DNA from: Roseococcus sp. SDR
GTDB taxonomy: Bacteria; Pseudomonadota; Alphaproteobacteria; Acetobacterales; Acetobacteraceae
DNA length: 64,000 bases
Assembly: GCF_019083995.1 (NCBI RefSeq)
Contig: NZ_JAHRCU010000013.1
Span: 1 to 64,000, forward strand
Reading direction: 5' to 3'
The position numbers and the translations under genes were made by a program. Position 1 is the stretch's first letter. Each line of letters starts with the position of its first letter. Below the pieces are notes generated by a model. It saw nothing but the letters and a program-made list of their open reading frames with translations. It was not told where the DNA came from and searched no databases. This document shows, piece by piece, positions 11,767-19,755 of the stretch.

Positions 11767-13179
11767 ATGATCCTCGCCTTCCACCTCATCCTCCAGGCGC
11801 TGGTGATCGCGCGGATCCTGCTGCGGCCGCACCGGGACCCGGCGTCGCGCATCTCCTGGATGGTGGTGGTGCTGGTGCTGCCGGTGCTGGGCCTGATCGG
11901 CTACCTGTTGCTGGGCGAGACCAATATCGGCCGGCGGCGCGTGGCGCGCATGCAGAAGGTCCTGGCGAAGCTGCCCGAGCCCGCCGGCATGGGGGCGCCC
12001 GCGCCGGTGCCGGATCGGCTCGACGGGCTGTTCCGCGTGGGGCAATCCATCAGCGGCTATCCGGCGGTGGGCGGCAACACCGCGCGGCTGTCGGGGGATT
12101 CGGACGCGACCATCGCGATGCTCGTCGCCGATATCGACGCGGCGCGCGAGCATGTCCACCTGCTCTTCTACATCTGGCTGCCGGACCACAACGGCACGAA
12201 GGTCGCCGAGGCCCTGGTCCGCGCGGCCGGGCGCGGCGTCACCTGCCGCGTGCTGGTGGATGACATCGGCTCCCGCGCGCTCATCAAGAGCCCGCTCTGG
12301 CGGATGATGGCCAGCGCGGGCGTGCGCCAGGCGCGCGCCTTGCCGGTGGGCCTGCCCGTGCTGGGCGCGCTGCATGGGCGGCTCGATCTCCGCAACCATC
12401 GCAAGATCATGGTGATCGACCACGCCATCACCTATTGCGGCAGCCAGAACTGCGCCGATGCCGCCTTCCTCGTGAAGGCGAAATTCGCCCCCTGGGTGGA
12501 TGTGGTGATGCGCTTCGAGGGGCCGGTGGCGCGGCAGAACCAGCATCTCTTCGTCACGGACTGGATGGCCTGGGCGGAGGAGGATCTGAGCGCGCTGCTC
12601 CGGGCGCCCATGCCGGAGCCGCAGGCGGGCGGCTTCGTGGCGCAGGTGGTCGCGTCCGGCCCCACCATGCGGCACTCGGCCATGCCCGAGATGTTCCAGA
12701 GCCTGATCTACGCCGCCCGGCGGGAGTTGGTGATCACCACGCCCTACTACGTGCCGGACCCCTCCTTGCAGGATGCGCTGCGCGCCGCGGGCAACCGGGG
12801 TGTCCGGACCACCATCGTCTTTCCCGCCCGCAACGACAATTGGGCGGTGGCGGCCACCTGCCGCAGCTATTACGCCGAGCTTCTGGCGGCGGGCGTGCAT
12901 ATCCGCGAATATGAGGGCGGGCTGCTGCACAGCAAGACGCTGACGATGGATGGCGAGGTGACGCTGATCGGCTCGGCCAACATGGATCGCCGCAGTTTCG
13001 ACCTGAATTACGAGAACAACATCCTGCTGCACGACGAGGCGGCGACGGCGCTGGTCCGCGCGCAGCAGGCCGAATATCTCGCGCGCTCGCGCACGGTGAC
13101 GCTGGCCGAGGTGGAGGCCTGGCCGCTGCACCGCCAGCTCTGGAACAATTTCGCCGCGGTGCTGAGCCCCATTCTGTAG
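11767..13179 (+). CDS. cls: cardiolipin synthase (ClsA type)
   Basis: Condenses two phosphatidylglycerol molecules to cardiolipin at the inner membrane. The 470-residue product opens with two transmembrane helices (about residues 3-19 and 29-49), separated by a short basic turn, exactly as in ClsA/B-type enzymes. It has two HKD motifs: H211-R-K213...D218 followed by GSQN, and H388-S-K390...D395 followed by IGSAN. The conserved stretch VHLLFYIWLPDHNG precedes the first. It follows the isocitrate lyase-family gene by three bases. Together with the ClsC-like gene at 8328-9803 this gives two PLD-type cardiolipin enzymes within 5 kb, of different architectures rather than a recent duplication. Confidence 0.93.
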   Translation: MILAFHLILQALVIARILLRPHRDPASRISWMVVVLVLPVLGLIGYLLLGETNIGRRRVARMQKVLAKLPEPAGMGAPAPVPDRLDGLFRVGQSISGYPAVGGNTARLSGDSDATIAMLVADIDAAREHVHLLFYIWLPDHNGTKVAEALVRAAGRGVTCRVLVDDIGSRALIKSPLWRMMASAGVRQARALPVGLPVLGALHGRLDLRNHRKIMVIDHAITYCGSQNCADAAFLVKAKFAPWVDVVMRFEGPVARQNQHLFVTDWMAWAEEDLSALLRAPMPEPQAGGFVAQVVASGPTMRHSAMPEMFQSLIYAARRELVITTPYYVPDPSLQDALRAAGNRGVRTTIVFPARNDNWAVAATCRSYYAELLAAGVHIREYEGGLLHSKTLTMDGEVTLIGSANMDRRSFDLNYENNILLHDEAATALVRAQQAEYLARSRTVTLAEVEAWPLHRQLWNNFAAVLSPIL

Positions 13180-13294
13180 CGCGGGCCAGCTTCCCGCCGC
13201 TCGCGCGGCCCCTCTGAGGCGCGTCCCCTGTCCCATGCGGGGTGACGTGGCACGCGCGCTCGGGCATCCTTCCGCCTATCACGGAGTTTCCTGC

Positions 13295-14326
13295 ATGCGC
13301 CTGCAACGCCGTGGCGTGCTCGCCACACCCCTCGCCCTGGCCGGGACGGCCGGCGCCGCGCCCCAGCCGGGCAAGATCGCGCTGGAGGAGCATGTCATCA
13401 TCCCCTCCTTCCTCGACTACCTGAACAAGGCCATGCCGCCGGTCTCGGCCGAGGCGCGGGCGGTCCTGGTGCGCCGCATGCTGGATTTCGGCGAGGAGCG
13501 GCTGGCCGCGATGGATGCGGCGGGCGTCTCGCGCGCCATCCTCTCCATCTCGGGCCCGGGCGTGCAGGTGGAGCCTGACACGGCGCGCGCGACGCGCCTC
13601 GCGGCGGAAGCGAATGACGCGCTGGCGCGCGAGATCCAGCGCCGGCCGGACCGCTATGGCGGCTTCGCGCATCTCGCCATGCAGGATCCCGCCCAGGCCG
13701 CGCGCGAGCTGGAGCGCTGCGTGCGCGAGCTGAACTTCCAGGGCGCGATGATCAACCACCACACGCTGGGCATCTATCTGGATGACCCGAGGAATGACGT
13801 GTTCTGGGAGCGGCTGCAGGCGCTCGACGTGCCGCTCTACCTGCATCCCGATGACAGCTTTCGCATGCCGCATGTGCTGGAGGGCGTGCCCGAACTGCAC
13901 AAGCCGACCTGGGAATGGACGACGGAGACGGCGACCCATGCGCTGCGCCTGATCGTGACCGGCGTCTTCGACCGGTTTCCGCGCGCGCAGGTCATCCTCG
14001 GCCATATGGGCGAGACCTTGCCCTACATGCTCTGGCGGCTCGACAGCCGCTACGCCTTCACGCCCACGCGCCGGCCGATCCGGCGCAAGCCGTCGGACTA
14101 CGTGCGATCGAACCTCCTGGTCACGACCTCGGGGCAATGCGACGACGTGCCGCTCAAGGCAGCGCTGGCGGCGCTGGGCGAGAGCCGCGTGATGTTCTCG
14201 ATCGACTACCCCTATGAGGATTCGGTGACGGCCGCGCGCTTCATCGAAGCTGCGGCCATCACGGAGGATGTGCGGGCGCGGGTGATGCATGGCAATGCGC
14301 GCGCGGTGCTGAAGCTCCCTGGCTGA
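13295..14326 (+). CDS. amidohydrolase family 2 protein, gamma-resorcylate decarboxylase-like, with leader peptide
   Basis: A metal-dependent hydrolase/decarboxylase of the ACMSD group, 343 residues. Family signs include IALEEH (the E-x-H metal motif), 'YLDDPRNDVFWERLQALD', VPLYLHPDD, ETATHALRLIVTGVFDRFP, ILGHMGETLPYMLWRLD and FSIDYPYEDS. Together these are close to 2,6-dihydroxybenzoate (gamma-resorcylate) decarboxylases. Unusually, the first 21 residues (MRLQRRGVLATPLALAGTAGA) look like a short secretion leader with a double arginine, whereas characterised decarboxylases are cytoplasmic. The ATG at 13295 is chosen because ACGGAG precedes it; the frame is open upstream to 13235. Substrate unknown. 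Confidence 0.85.
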   Translation: MRLQRRGVLATPLALAGTAGAAPQPGKIALEEHVIIPSFLDYLNKAMPPVSAEARAVLVRRMLDFGEERLAAMDAAGVSRAILSISGPGVQVEPDTARATRLAAEANDALAREIQRRPDRYGGFAHLAMQDPAQAARELERCVRELNFQGAMINHHTLGIYLDDPRNDVFWERLQALDVPLYLHPDDSFRMPHVLEGVPELHKPTWEWTTETATHALRLIVTGVFDRFPRAQVILGHMGETLPYMLWRLDSRYAFTPTRRPIRRKPSDYVRSNLLVTTSGQCDDVPLKAALAALGESRVMFSIDYPYEDSVTAARFIEAAAITEDVRARVMHGNARAVLKLPG

Positions 14327-14352
14327 GGGTCAGCGCGGATGGGCGGCCTGGG

Positions 14353-14694
14353 TCACCAGGCGGCAGCCAGCCGATACGCGCTCCAGGCCGCCAGCGCGCC
14401 CAACAGCAGGCTTGCCGCCACATGGGTGATGGCCAGGCACCAGAAGGTGATCGGGTGCCGGCTCCGGGTCACGGCGCCGCCCATGGCCGGGACAAGCCCG
14501 GTGCGCAGAGCCTCCATGGCGACGAATCCCAGCAACGCGCCGAGGGGGGCGGCGAGCGCCAGGCTGATCAGCCACTGCGCGCCCTCGCGTTCCGCGATGA
14601 CGGCGATGGCCGCGTAGAGCGCGATACCCAGGCCCGCCACGGGCAGGCCGGTCCTTGCGATCTTGCGAAGTATGGGGCCGGGACCGTCATGCAC
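14353..14694 (-). CDS. small integral membrane protein of unknown function
   Basis: A 113-residue protein with three hydrophobic helices: about residues 14-34 (TGLPVAGLGIALYAAIAVIA), 41-62 (LISLALAAPLGALLGFVAME) and 84-108 (TFWCLAITHVAASLLLGALAAW). Short polar loops lie between them. No family recognised. It is convergent with the amidohydrolase gene, and a divergent small membrane protein gene begins about 70 bases from its start. Membrane location is all that can be said. Confidence 0.55.
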   Translation of the reverse strand: MHDGPGPILRKIARTGLPVAGLGIALYAAIAVIAEREGAQWLISLALAAPLGALLGFVAMEALRTGLVPAMGGAVTRSRHPITFWCLAITHVAASLLLGALAAWSAYRLAAAW

Positions 14695-14766
14695 CCGCGC
14701 AGACTGGCCGGCGCGTGATCCGCCTTCAAGGCCCGGAGGCCGTCATGCTACGATCTCCTTCGTCAC

Positions 14767-14901
14767 ATGACGCCAGACCGACGCCCCTCCCTGCTCGCAT
14801 TCCTGACGACGCCGCATGCCTCGTCACCCCGGCGATGGCTGTTCGTCGGCGTTTTCATCGCCGTCATCCTGGGCTTGGGCGCCTTCGGGCTGCTGCCCTG
14901 A
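14767..14901 (+). CDS. 44-residue single-span membrane protein (putative)
   Basis: A short frame with ATG at 14767 and TGA at 14899. A basic N-terminal half (DRRPSLL, SSPRRW) is followed by one hydrophobic span LFVGVFIAVILGLGAFGLLP that reaches the C-terminus. The positive-inside pattern and the neighbouring small membrane protein gene 18 bases downstream make it plausible. No ribosome site is convincing. It is too short for family assignment. Confidence 0.4.
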   Translation: MTPDRRPSLLAFLTTPHASSPRRWLFVGVFIAVILGLGAFGLLP

Positions 14902-14919
14902 CGAGAGAGGGGGTTCGAC

Positions 14920-15126
14920 TTGGAAGGCGACGTCGCCCGGCTGGACTGGGACGCCTTGATCGGCTGGGCGATGACCGCCGTGCCGATGCTGCTGGTCGTC
15001 GGCATCGTCTGGTACCGGCGTTGGCGACGCGACCCAAGGGCGTTCAAGGACCGGCTCGGCACCACCACGCCGGGAACCACCATCCCGGGCTCCTCCACCC
15101 ACACGCCGCCGAGGGGGCGGATCTGA
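14920..15126 (+). CDS. 68-residue membrane protein (putative, TTG start)
   Basis: Starts at TTG 14920 behind a GAGAGAGGGGG purine run. One predicted transmembrane helix (ALIGWAMTAVPMLLVVGIVW, about residues 12-31) is followed by a basic cytoplasmic stretch (YRRWRRDPRAFKDR) and a Thr/Pro/Gly-rich tail. It lies 18 bases after the 44-residue gene and could be translated with it. No family recognised. Confidence 0.45.
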   Translation: MEGDVARLDWDALIGWAMTAVPMLLVVGIVWYRRWRRDPRAFKDRLGTTTPGTTIPGSSTHTPPRGRI

Positions 15127-15234
15127 GCCGCTCGACGCGGGCTGGCGACTGCCCCGGCAGGGGTTTCGGCGCGCATCGGTGCGGTGCAGACTTGGCCCCG
15201 TGACGCCATCTCCGCGACGCCAAGGATCGCCCGC

Positions 15235-16683
15235 ATGCCGACTGCGCCCGCACTCGCCACGCTGCTCTCGCTGACGCTTCTCCTGGCCTGGCCCGCCGCG
15301 GCCCAGCCGCGCGCCTGCGCGGTGCCGCCCGGGCCTCTCCAGGCGACGCTGTGCCAGGATGACGTGCTGCGTGCCCTGGATGCGCGGCTGCGCGCCCTGG
15401 AGCCCGAGGTGGCAGCGGCGGAGCTTCGCCGCGCCACCGTCACCCAGCGTGCCCGCGACTGGCATGCCGCGCTGGCGGCGGAGGCGCCCGACCGGGCGGC
15501 GCTGCGCGATGCCTATGCCGCGCGAATCGCCGCGCTGGAGGAGGTGCTGCGCCAGGCCCGTGCGCTGCGCCGGATCGAGCAGCGGCGCGGCGCGGATGGC
15601 CGCTTGGTCGCGGCCCCCGGAGGCACGATTCCCCGACCTGCGACGCTGGAGCAACGCTGCCTCGGCGCTGCCCTGCGCGACTGCCGTGTGACGGGCGCGG
15701 GCGTCGCCCTGGCCGAGGATGGCCGCACGCGGGTGCTCTGGCAGATCCAGGAGGGTTTCACGGAGGCCGATGGCGTGCGCTCCGGCATCGTCCTGCTGGC
15801 CGAGGTGGCGGGCGGCGTCCGCCTGCTCGGCTGGTCCTTCGAGGGGCATGGCTACGAGGCGCCGCGCATCCTGCCGGCGGAAGGCGGGGCGCTGCTGCAT
15901 GTCCGCGGCCGCGCCGGCGGCATGGGCCGCGCGAATGGAGACCTTCTGTTCCGCAACGGACCCCGCGGCTGGGAGGAAATCGAGACTGAAAGCTGGCGGG
16001 CCGCGCTGCCGGGCCGGCTGCCAGCCGGGCTCGAGCTCCGCCAGGCGGTCACCTATGACTTCGAGCAGATGGCCGCCGAGGCGACGCTCGCGCGCCCGGA
16101 GGATGCGAATTGCTGCCCCTCGGGCGGCAGCGCGCAGCTCGACTTCCGGATCGAAGGCACGGGCCTCGTGCTGGCCGGCGTGGGGCTGGACGCCATCGCG
16201 CGGGCCGTCTCGCCGCGCGCCGCCTCCTGCCCGGCCGAGCGCGCGACCTATCGCCTCGATGCCCCGGCCGAATGGACGCTGGAGCTGCGGCGCGAGGGGC
16301 CGCCCGCCTCCGCCGCCTCGGACCTTCTGCTGCGCCTGGTTTCCGGCGCTGGCGGGCGCGAATACTGGTTCCGCTTCGCCGCCGCGCAGGGCTATGGCGG
16401 GCTGACCATCTGGCCGGTCGCGGCGCCAGGGCCCGAGACGGCCGAGGATGGCGTGCGCGACCTCGAGACCGACGACGCGATGCGCCTCGATGTCCATCCG
16501 ATCACCGATGAGCTTGCCATCCTGCCCGATCCGCCGCGCAGCGGCGTCCCGGCTCCGCGGCGGCTTTTCACACCGGCGCTGGGCCGTGCGCTGCACTACG
16601 GCGAATTGCCGCAGCAGGCGCAGACCGGCGCGGCGCGCGAGCCGATGCCGCCGGGCTTCTGGGTGCTCTCCGCGTGCCGCTGA
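15235..16683 (+). CDS. exported protein with N-terminal LprI/DUF1311-like region
   Basis: A 482-residue secreted or periplasmic protein. It has a clear Sec signal peptide (about residues 1-22, ending WPAAAQP), then 'LCQDDVLRALDARLRALEPEV', which resembles the Cys-x(n)-LD..L segment of LprI/DUF1311 lysozyme-inhibitor-like domains, and a helical region to about residue 125. The remaining 350 residues are beta-rich and not recognised. They contain scattered cysteines (for example NCCPSGG) that could form disulfides in the periplasm. The start at ATG 15235 gives the signal peptide directly; the frame is open a little further left. Function unknown. Confidence 0.65.
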   Translation: MPTAPALATLLSLTLLLAWPAAAQPRACAVPPGPLQATLCQDDVLRALDARLRALEPEVAAAELRRATVTQRARDWHAALAAEAPDRAALRDAYAARIAALEEVLRQARALRRIEQRRGADGRLVAAPGGTIPRPATLEQRCLGAALRDCRVTGAGVALAEDGRTRVLWQIQEGFTEADGVRSGIVLLAEVAGGVRLLGWSFEGHGYEAPRILPAEGGALLHVRGRAGGMGRANGDLLFRNGPRGWEEIETESWRAALPGRLPAGLELRQAVTYDFEQMAAEATLARPEDANCCPSGGSAQLDFRIEGTGLVLAGVGLDAIARAVSPRAASCPAERATYRLDAPAEWTLELRREGPPASAASDLLLRLVSGAGGREYWFRFAAAQGYGGLTIWPVAAPGPETAEDGVRDLETDDAMRLDVHPITDELAILPDPPRSGVPAPRRLFTPALGRALHYGELPQQAQTGAAREPMPPGFWVLSACR

Positions 16684-16750
16684 ACGGCGCCGGGCGGCTG
16701 GGGCGCTGGGCTGGGAATCGCCGGGGGCGGGAGGCGGGGCCTTGAACGGG

Positions 16751-17410
16751 ATGATGCAGGGATCGCGGCCGGCCCTGGCCATCGGGCTCGCCATGCTCGT
16801 GCTGCTCGGCGGCTTCTATGGAACGCTGGCGGGCGCGCTTGTCGGGCTCGCCGAATTGGTTCGGCTGCCGGCCATCCTGATCGGTGTGGCGCTGGCCTGC
16901 CTGGCGCGCGGCGGCACGCCGTTCCCGGCGATTGCGGGATGGTTCGCCATGGGCCTCGTCGCGGCGCTGGTGCTGCGCGGGGCGGTGGCCGCCCTGGGCG
17001 CGGCCGAGTGGTTGCCCACCGCCGGCGAGGAACTGACCGGAGCCGACCTCCTGCTCGATGCCGGATGGCTCTGCATCCTGGCCCTGCTGGCGTTCCGCGG
17101 CGCTGTCCCGGGGGCCATCCTGGTGGCGATCGTGGCGACGACGCGGGTCGGCGCCTGGGTGGAAATGCCGGCGGCCATCCTCGGCGCGGCGTGGTCCGGC
17201 TCCACCAGTGTCATCAGCTTCTCGGCCCTTGGCCTCCAGGCTCTGGCCGGCGTCCTGGCGGCGGGCCTCGTCATGCTTGGCGCCGGTTGGCTGCTGGCGC
17301 GCGGCGCCAGGGCCGCGGCAGGGCTTGCGCCGCCCGCGATCCTGCTTGCGGCGCTCGGGCTGATCGCGGCTGCCATGCGCCTGTGGGAGCTGCTGGGCAG
17401 CCGGATCTGA
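16751..17410 (+). CDS. polytopic membrane protein of unknown function
   Basis: A 219-residue very hydrophobic protein with about six helices: ALAIGLAMLVLLGGFYGTL, LPAILIGVALACLA, FAMGLVAALVLRGAVAALGA, AGWLCILALLAF, AILVAIVATTRVGAW and ALAGVLAAGLVMLGAGWLLA, plus a last one near the C-terminus. ATG 16751 is chosen; a TTG at 16742 preceded by GGGAGG is an alternative. It follows the exported-protein gene by 67 bases and could be coexpressed with it. No transporter signature is visible. Confidence 0.6.
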   Translation: MMQGSRPALAIGLAMLVLLGGFYGTLAGALVGLAELVRLPAILIGVALACLARGGTPFPAIAGWFAMGLVAALVLRGAVAALGAAEWLPTAGEELTGADLLLDAGWLCILALLAFRGAVPGAILVAIVATTRVGAWVEMPAAILGAAWSGSTSVISFSALGLQALAGVLAAGLVMLGAGWLLARGARAAAGLAPPAILLAALGLIAAAMRLWELLGSRI

Positions 17411-17516
17411 TCATGCGGGTCAAGGCTGCGACGCTTTGTGCGCGCGGGATCCATGGGCGGGCGGGGAGGCGGCTCCCATCTTGCCGCACGGCAGGGGTTC
17501 GCTTTATGTTCCGTCC

Positions 17517-17720
17517 ATGCCGCCGCACCGCACGCCCCCTTGGCTGACGTCCCAAGCTGCCGAGGCGATGCGGCGAGCGGCGGGCCTCGCCTTGGCCCGG
17601 CGCCTTGATGCGGCCGAGGAAGCCCGCCGGGTTGCGTGGGCGCTGCATCCGGCCCTGCCGGCGCGGATGATTTCCGAGGCGGTCGAGGCGGTGCTGGAAG
17701 CCGGGGAGGGCGGGGTGTGA
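17517..17720 (+). CDS. small helical protein of unknown function
   Basis: A 67-residue, Ala/Arg-rich, probably all-helical protein (QAAEAMRRAAGLALARRLDA, ARMISEAVEAVLEAGEGG). Its GTGTGA end overlaps the GTG start of the next small gene by four bases, a typical sign of coupled translation. Such pairs of short genes are common in phage-derived or mobile segments; a tRNA-Asn gene lies 280 bases on. No family recognised. Confidence 0.45.
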   Translation: MPPHRTPPWLTSQAAEAMRRAAGLALARRLDAAEEARRVAWALHPALPARMISEAVEAVLEAGEGGV

Positions 17721-17926
17721 CGGCGCCGGACCTCACGCTGGCCGATTCGGATGATCTGGCCGAGGCTATCGCCTACGCCCTGAGGTTCAACGACCGGGGC
17801 AAGCCCCTTGGCTCGCGGACCCGTGACGATCCGGGGGCGGTGGCACGTGGTGTGGTGCTGCACCTGGCCCGATGCGGTTTCGTTGTGCTGAAGAAGCCGC
17901 CGATGGCGGCCCACTCAACCGGGTAG
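17717..17926 (+). CDS. small protein of unknown function, coupled to upstream gene
   Basis: A 69-residue protein starting at GTG 17717, overlapping the preceding stop by four bases. The middle reads LADSDDLAEAIAYALRFNDRGK and then 'ARGVVLHLARCGFVVLKKPP', a helix-helix-strand pattern. I do not recognise it. It belongs with the gene at 17517 as a two-gene unit ending shortly before tRNA-Asn. Confidence 0.45.
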   Translation: MTAPDLTLADSDDLAEAIAYALRFNDRGKPLGSRTRDDPGAVARGVVLHLARCGFVVLKKPPMAAHSTG

Positions 17927-17999
17927 GATGGCCGAGCGGAGGGCGCATGCGCAGGCTGAAAGCCACGCGGCCCGGAAGATCAGATTTTCTGTGGGTCAG

Positions 18000-18074
18000 T
18001 GGCTCCGGCGGTAGGATTCGAACCTACGACCAACGGATTAACAGTCCGCTGCGCTACCGCTGCGCCACGCCGGA
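18000..18074 (-). tRNA. tRNA-Asn(GTT)
   Basis: Read on the minus strand the gene runs from TCCGGCG (5' acceptor) to CGCCGGA plus discriminator G and an encoded CCA. It has a D-arm with GGTAGCGCAG, an anticodon loop CTGTTAATC with anticodon GTT, and a T-loop GGTTCGAATCC. Stems pair fully by eye. Confidence 0.97.
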
Positions 18075-18124
18075 TCACCATGGGCGGGGAACTAGCAGGG
18101 GTGGCGCGGGAGCGCAACCGCCCC

Positions 18125-18685
18125 TCAGCCGAGTTCTCGCACAAGGCGGATTTCCACCTCACGCTCGACGAAATCCCATTCGCGCTGCGCGCGCAGGCGC
18201 CCAAGCATCTCGTCGAAGGCCGGCTCGTGCTCGGGCGCGTATTCGAACCAGGTGAGAAAATCGAAGGGCTCGCCCAGTTCGCGGCTGTGGTGCAGGCGGC
18301 GGGCCACGGCGGGCAGATAGTCCATGCCGATGGCGATGTGGCGCGACTGAGCCTCCAGCACGGCGCGGCGCTCATCCTGCGCGAGGGACCACCAGGCCTC
18401 GTTCTTGCGGATGGGAATGAGCGCGGCGTGCACCGCCTGGGGGCGGGCGAGCCCCTCCTGTCGGGCGGCGAGCGAATCGGCCTCGATTCGTTCGGTGTAG
18501 CGCAGGTTCCCGGTGCTGCCGGCGAGCGTCCAGGCGATGGGGCCCGGCGGGGAAGGTGCCGCGGCTTCCTGAACGGCGAGGCGCCGGGCCTCCGGCAGCG
18601 GCGCGCCTGACAGGACCCGTTGCCGGAGGACGCGCCAGGGGCCGGCCTCGCCGCCATGGAAACGGACCATCAGGGGAGGGGGCAT
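18125..18685 (-). CDS. chlorite dismutase family heme protein (short clade)
   Basis: A 186-residue protein of the short (clade 2) chlorite dismutase type. The run LIPIRKNEAWWSLAQDERR, then SRHIAIGMDYLPAVARRLHH and GEPFDFLTWFEYAP, is characteristic. His116 sits at the position of the proximal heme ligand and Arg129 at that of the distal arginine used for chlorite turnover in Nitrobacter-type Cld, so the active site looks intact. The length matches that group rather than the longer coproheme decarboxylases. The start at 18685 has AGGAG at ideal spacing. It stands alone between two tRNA genes, all three on the minus strand. In organisms without chlorate respiration such proteins may detoxify oxidants; that role is inferred. 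Confidence 0.88.
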   Translation of the reverse strand: MPPPLMVRFHGGEAGPWRVLRQRVLSGAPLPEARRLAVQEAAAPSPPGPIAWTLAGSTGNLRYTERIEADSLAARQEGLARPQAVHAALIPIRKNEAWWSLAQDERRAVLEAQSRHIAIGMDYLPAVARRLHHSRELGEPFDFLTWFEYAPEHEPAFDEMLGRLRAQREWDFVEREVEIRLVRELG

Positions 18686-18765
18686 GGCGGGCTCCTGCGC
18701 ATCGGCGCGCCCAGCATGCCGGAAGCATGCCCTCGCAGAAAAGAACCTTCGCAGAGAGGGAAGCT

Positions 18766-18839
18766 TGGAGGTCCGAGGCGGAATTGAACCGCCGTAGCAG
18801 GTTTTGCAGACCTGTGCCTGACCACTCGGCCATCGGACC
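18766..18839 (-). tRNA. tRNA-Cys(GCA)
   Basis: Minus-strand sequence with acceptor stem GGTCCGA/TCGGACC, discriminator T and encoded CCA. The D-arm has GGCCGAGTGG, the anticodon loop CTGCAAA has anticodon GCA, and the T-loop is GGTTCAATTCC. 74 bases. Confidence 0.97.
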
Positions 18840-18905
18840 CCAAGGCCCCGCTGTATCGGCCGGGCGGGCCGTCGGGTCAAGGCGGGGTAGGCCCGGGGCG
18901 CAAGC

Positions 18906-18934
18906 TTTCCGCCGCCCGCCGCCCGCCCTATAAC
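18906..18934 (+). promoter_or_regulatory. possible promoter for the pcm gene
   Basis: A TATAAC (18929-18934) stands out in GC-rich sequence 27 bases before the pcm start. A weak CTTTCC-type -35 lies about 17 bases further upstream. Confidence 0.35.
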
Positions 18935-18961
18935 GGCACAAAGGCCGGTCAGGAGATGAGG

Positions 18962-19633
18962 ATGCTTGCTTTGGATGTGGATTTCGCCCGGGCACGCCGC
19001 TTCATGCGCGATGGGCAACTGACCCCCAATGGCGTGACCGACCCCCTGCTGCTGCAGGCGATGGACGAGATCCCGCGCGAGAATTTCGTGCCCGCCACGC
19101 TGCGCGAGCGCGCCTATGCCGATGCCCAGGTGCCGCTGGGCGAGGGGCGGGCCATGCTCCCGCCCATGGTGCTGGCGCGCCTGCTGCAGATGGCGCTGCC
19201 CCAGCCGGGCGAGCGCGCCCTCGTGCTGGCTGCGGGCACCGGCTATGGCGCGGCCGTGCTGGCGCGGATGGGCCTTCAGGTGACGGCGATCGAGGCCGAC
19301 CCCGCGCTCGCCGCCGCCGCCCGCCACGCGCTGGATTTCTCCCTGACCGAGAATCGCCCGGCGGTGCATGAGGGTGACCCGCGCCTCGGCGCCCCGGCGG
19401 GCGCGCCCTACCGGCTGATCCTGATCGAAGGCATGGTCACGGAGGTCCCGGCCGCGCTCTTCTCGCAACTGGGCGAAGGGGGGCGGCTGGTCACGGTGCG
19501 GCGCGAGGCGGGTCCGGTCGGCCGTGCAATCCTCTTGCGCCGGATCGGCGGCGCGGTCACCGAGGTGGCGGGCTTCGATGCCGCCGCGTCACTCCTGGCC
19601 GATTTCGCGCCGGCTCCGGGCTTCGTGCTCTGA
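18962..19633 (+). CDS. pcm: protein-L-isoaspartate O-methyltransferase family protein
   Basis: A 223-residue AdoMet-dependent methyltransferase of the PCMT family, which repairs or marks isoaspartyl residues. The N-terminal helix RARRFMRDGQLTPNGVTD and the segment 'AMDEIPRENFVP' are typical, as is YADAQVPLGEGRAMLPPMVLAR, where the active-site Ser of the usual QTISQP region is replaced. The AdoMet loop reads VLAAGTGYGAAVLARMG and the acidic strand end AIEAD. The divergent substrate loop means enzyme activity is uncertain, as in the PCMT-like genes that precede tolC in many alphaproteobacteria. ATG 18962 is preferred over 18956 because AGGAG lies six bases upstream of it. It is the first gene of the pcm-tolC-popZ-valS block. 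Confidence 0.88.
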   Translation: MLALDVDFARARRFMRDGQLTPNGVTDPLLLQAMDEIPRENFVPATLRERAYADAQVPLGEGRAMLPPMVLARLLQMALPQPGERALVLAAGTGYGAAVLARMGLQVTAIEADPALAAAARHALDFSLTENRPAVHEGDPRLGAPAGAPYRLILIEGMVTEVPAALFSQLGEGGRLVTVRREAGPVGRAILLRRIGGAVTEVAGFDAAASLLADFAPAPGFVL

Positions 19634-19694
19634 CGTTTGTGAGTTGTTGACAGGTTTCATTTTGTGACCGGGGGCCCAACCCCGCCTTCGGCCC

Positions 19695-19725
19695 TTGGCG
19701 CGACGCGGCCGGGACGGGCTATACT
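19695..19725 (+). promoter_or_regulatory. candidate promoter for tolC
   Basis: TATACT (19720-19725) lies 30 bases before the tolC ATG, with TTGGCG (19695-19700) 19 bases upstream of it as a possible -35. A TTGACA at 19647 has no matching -10. Confidence 0.4.
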
Positions 19726-19755
19726 CACCGGGAAGCTTGAAGGGGACATGGACCG

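Noticed and set aside
10843-13236. An open frame of about 800 codons on the minus strand opposite the lyase and cardiolipin synthase genes
   Set aside because: His/Arg/Ala-rich shadow of the strongly supported genes on the plus strand.
19647-19652. TTGACA as the -35 of the tolC promoter
   Set aside because: No -10-like sequence occurs 15-19 bases downstream (it is GGGGCC-rich); TTGGCG/TATACT nearer the gene fits better.
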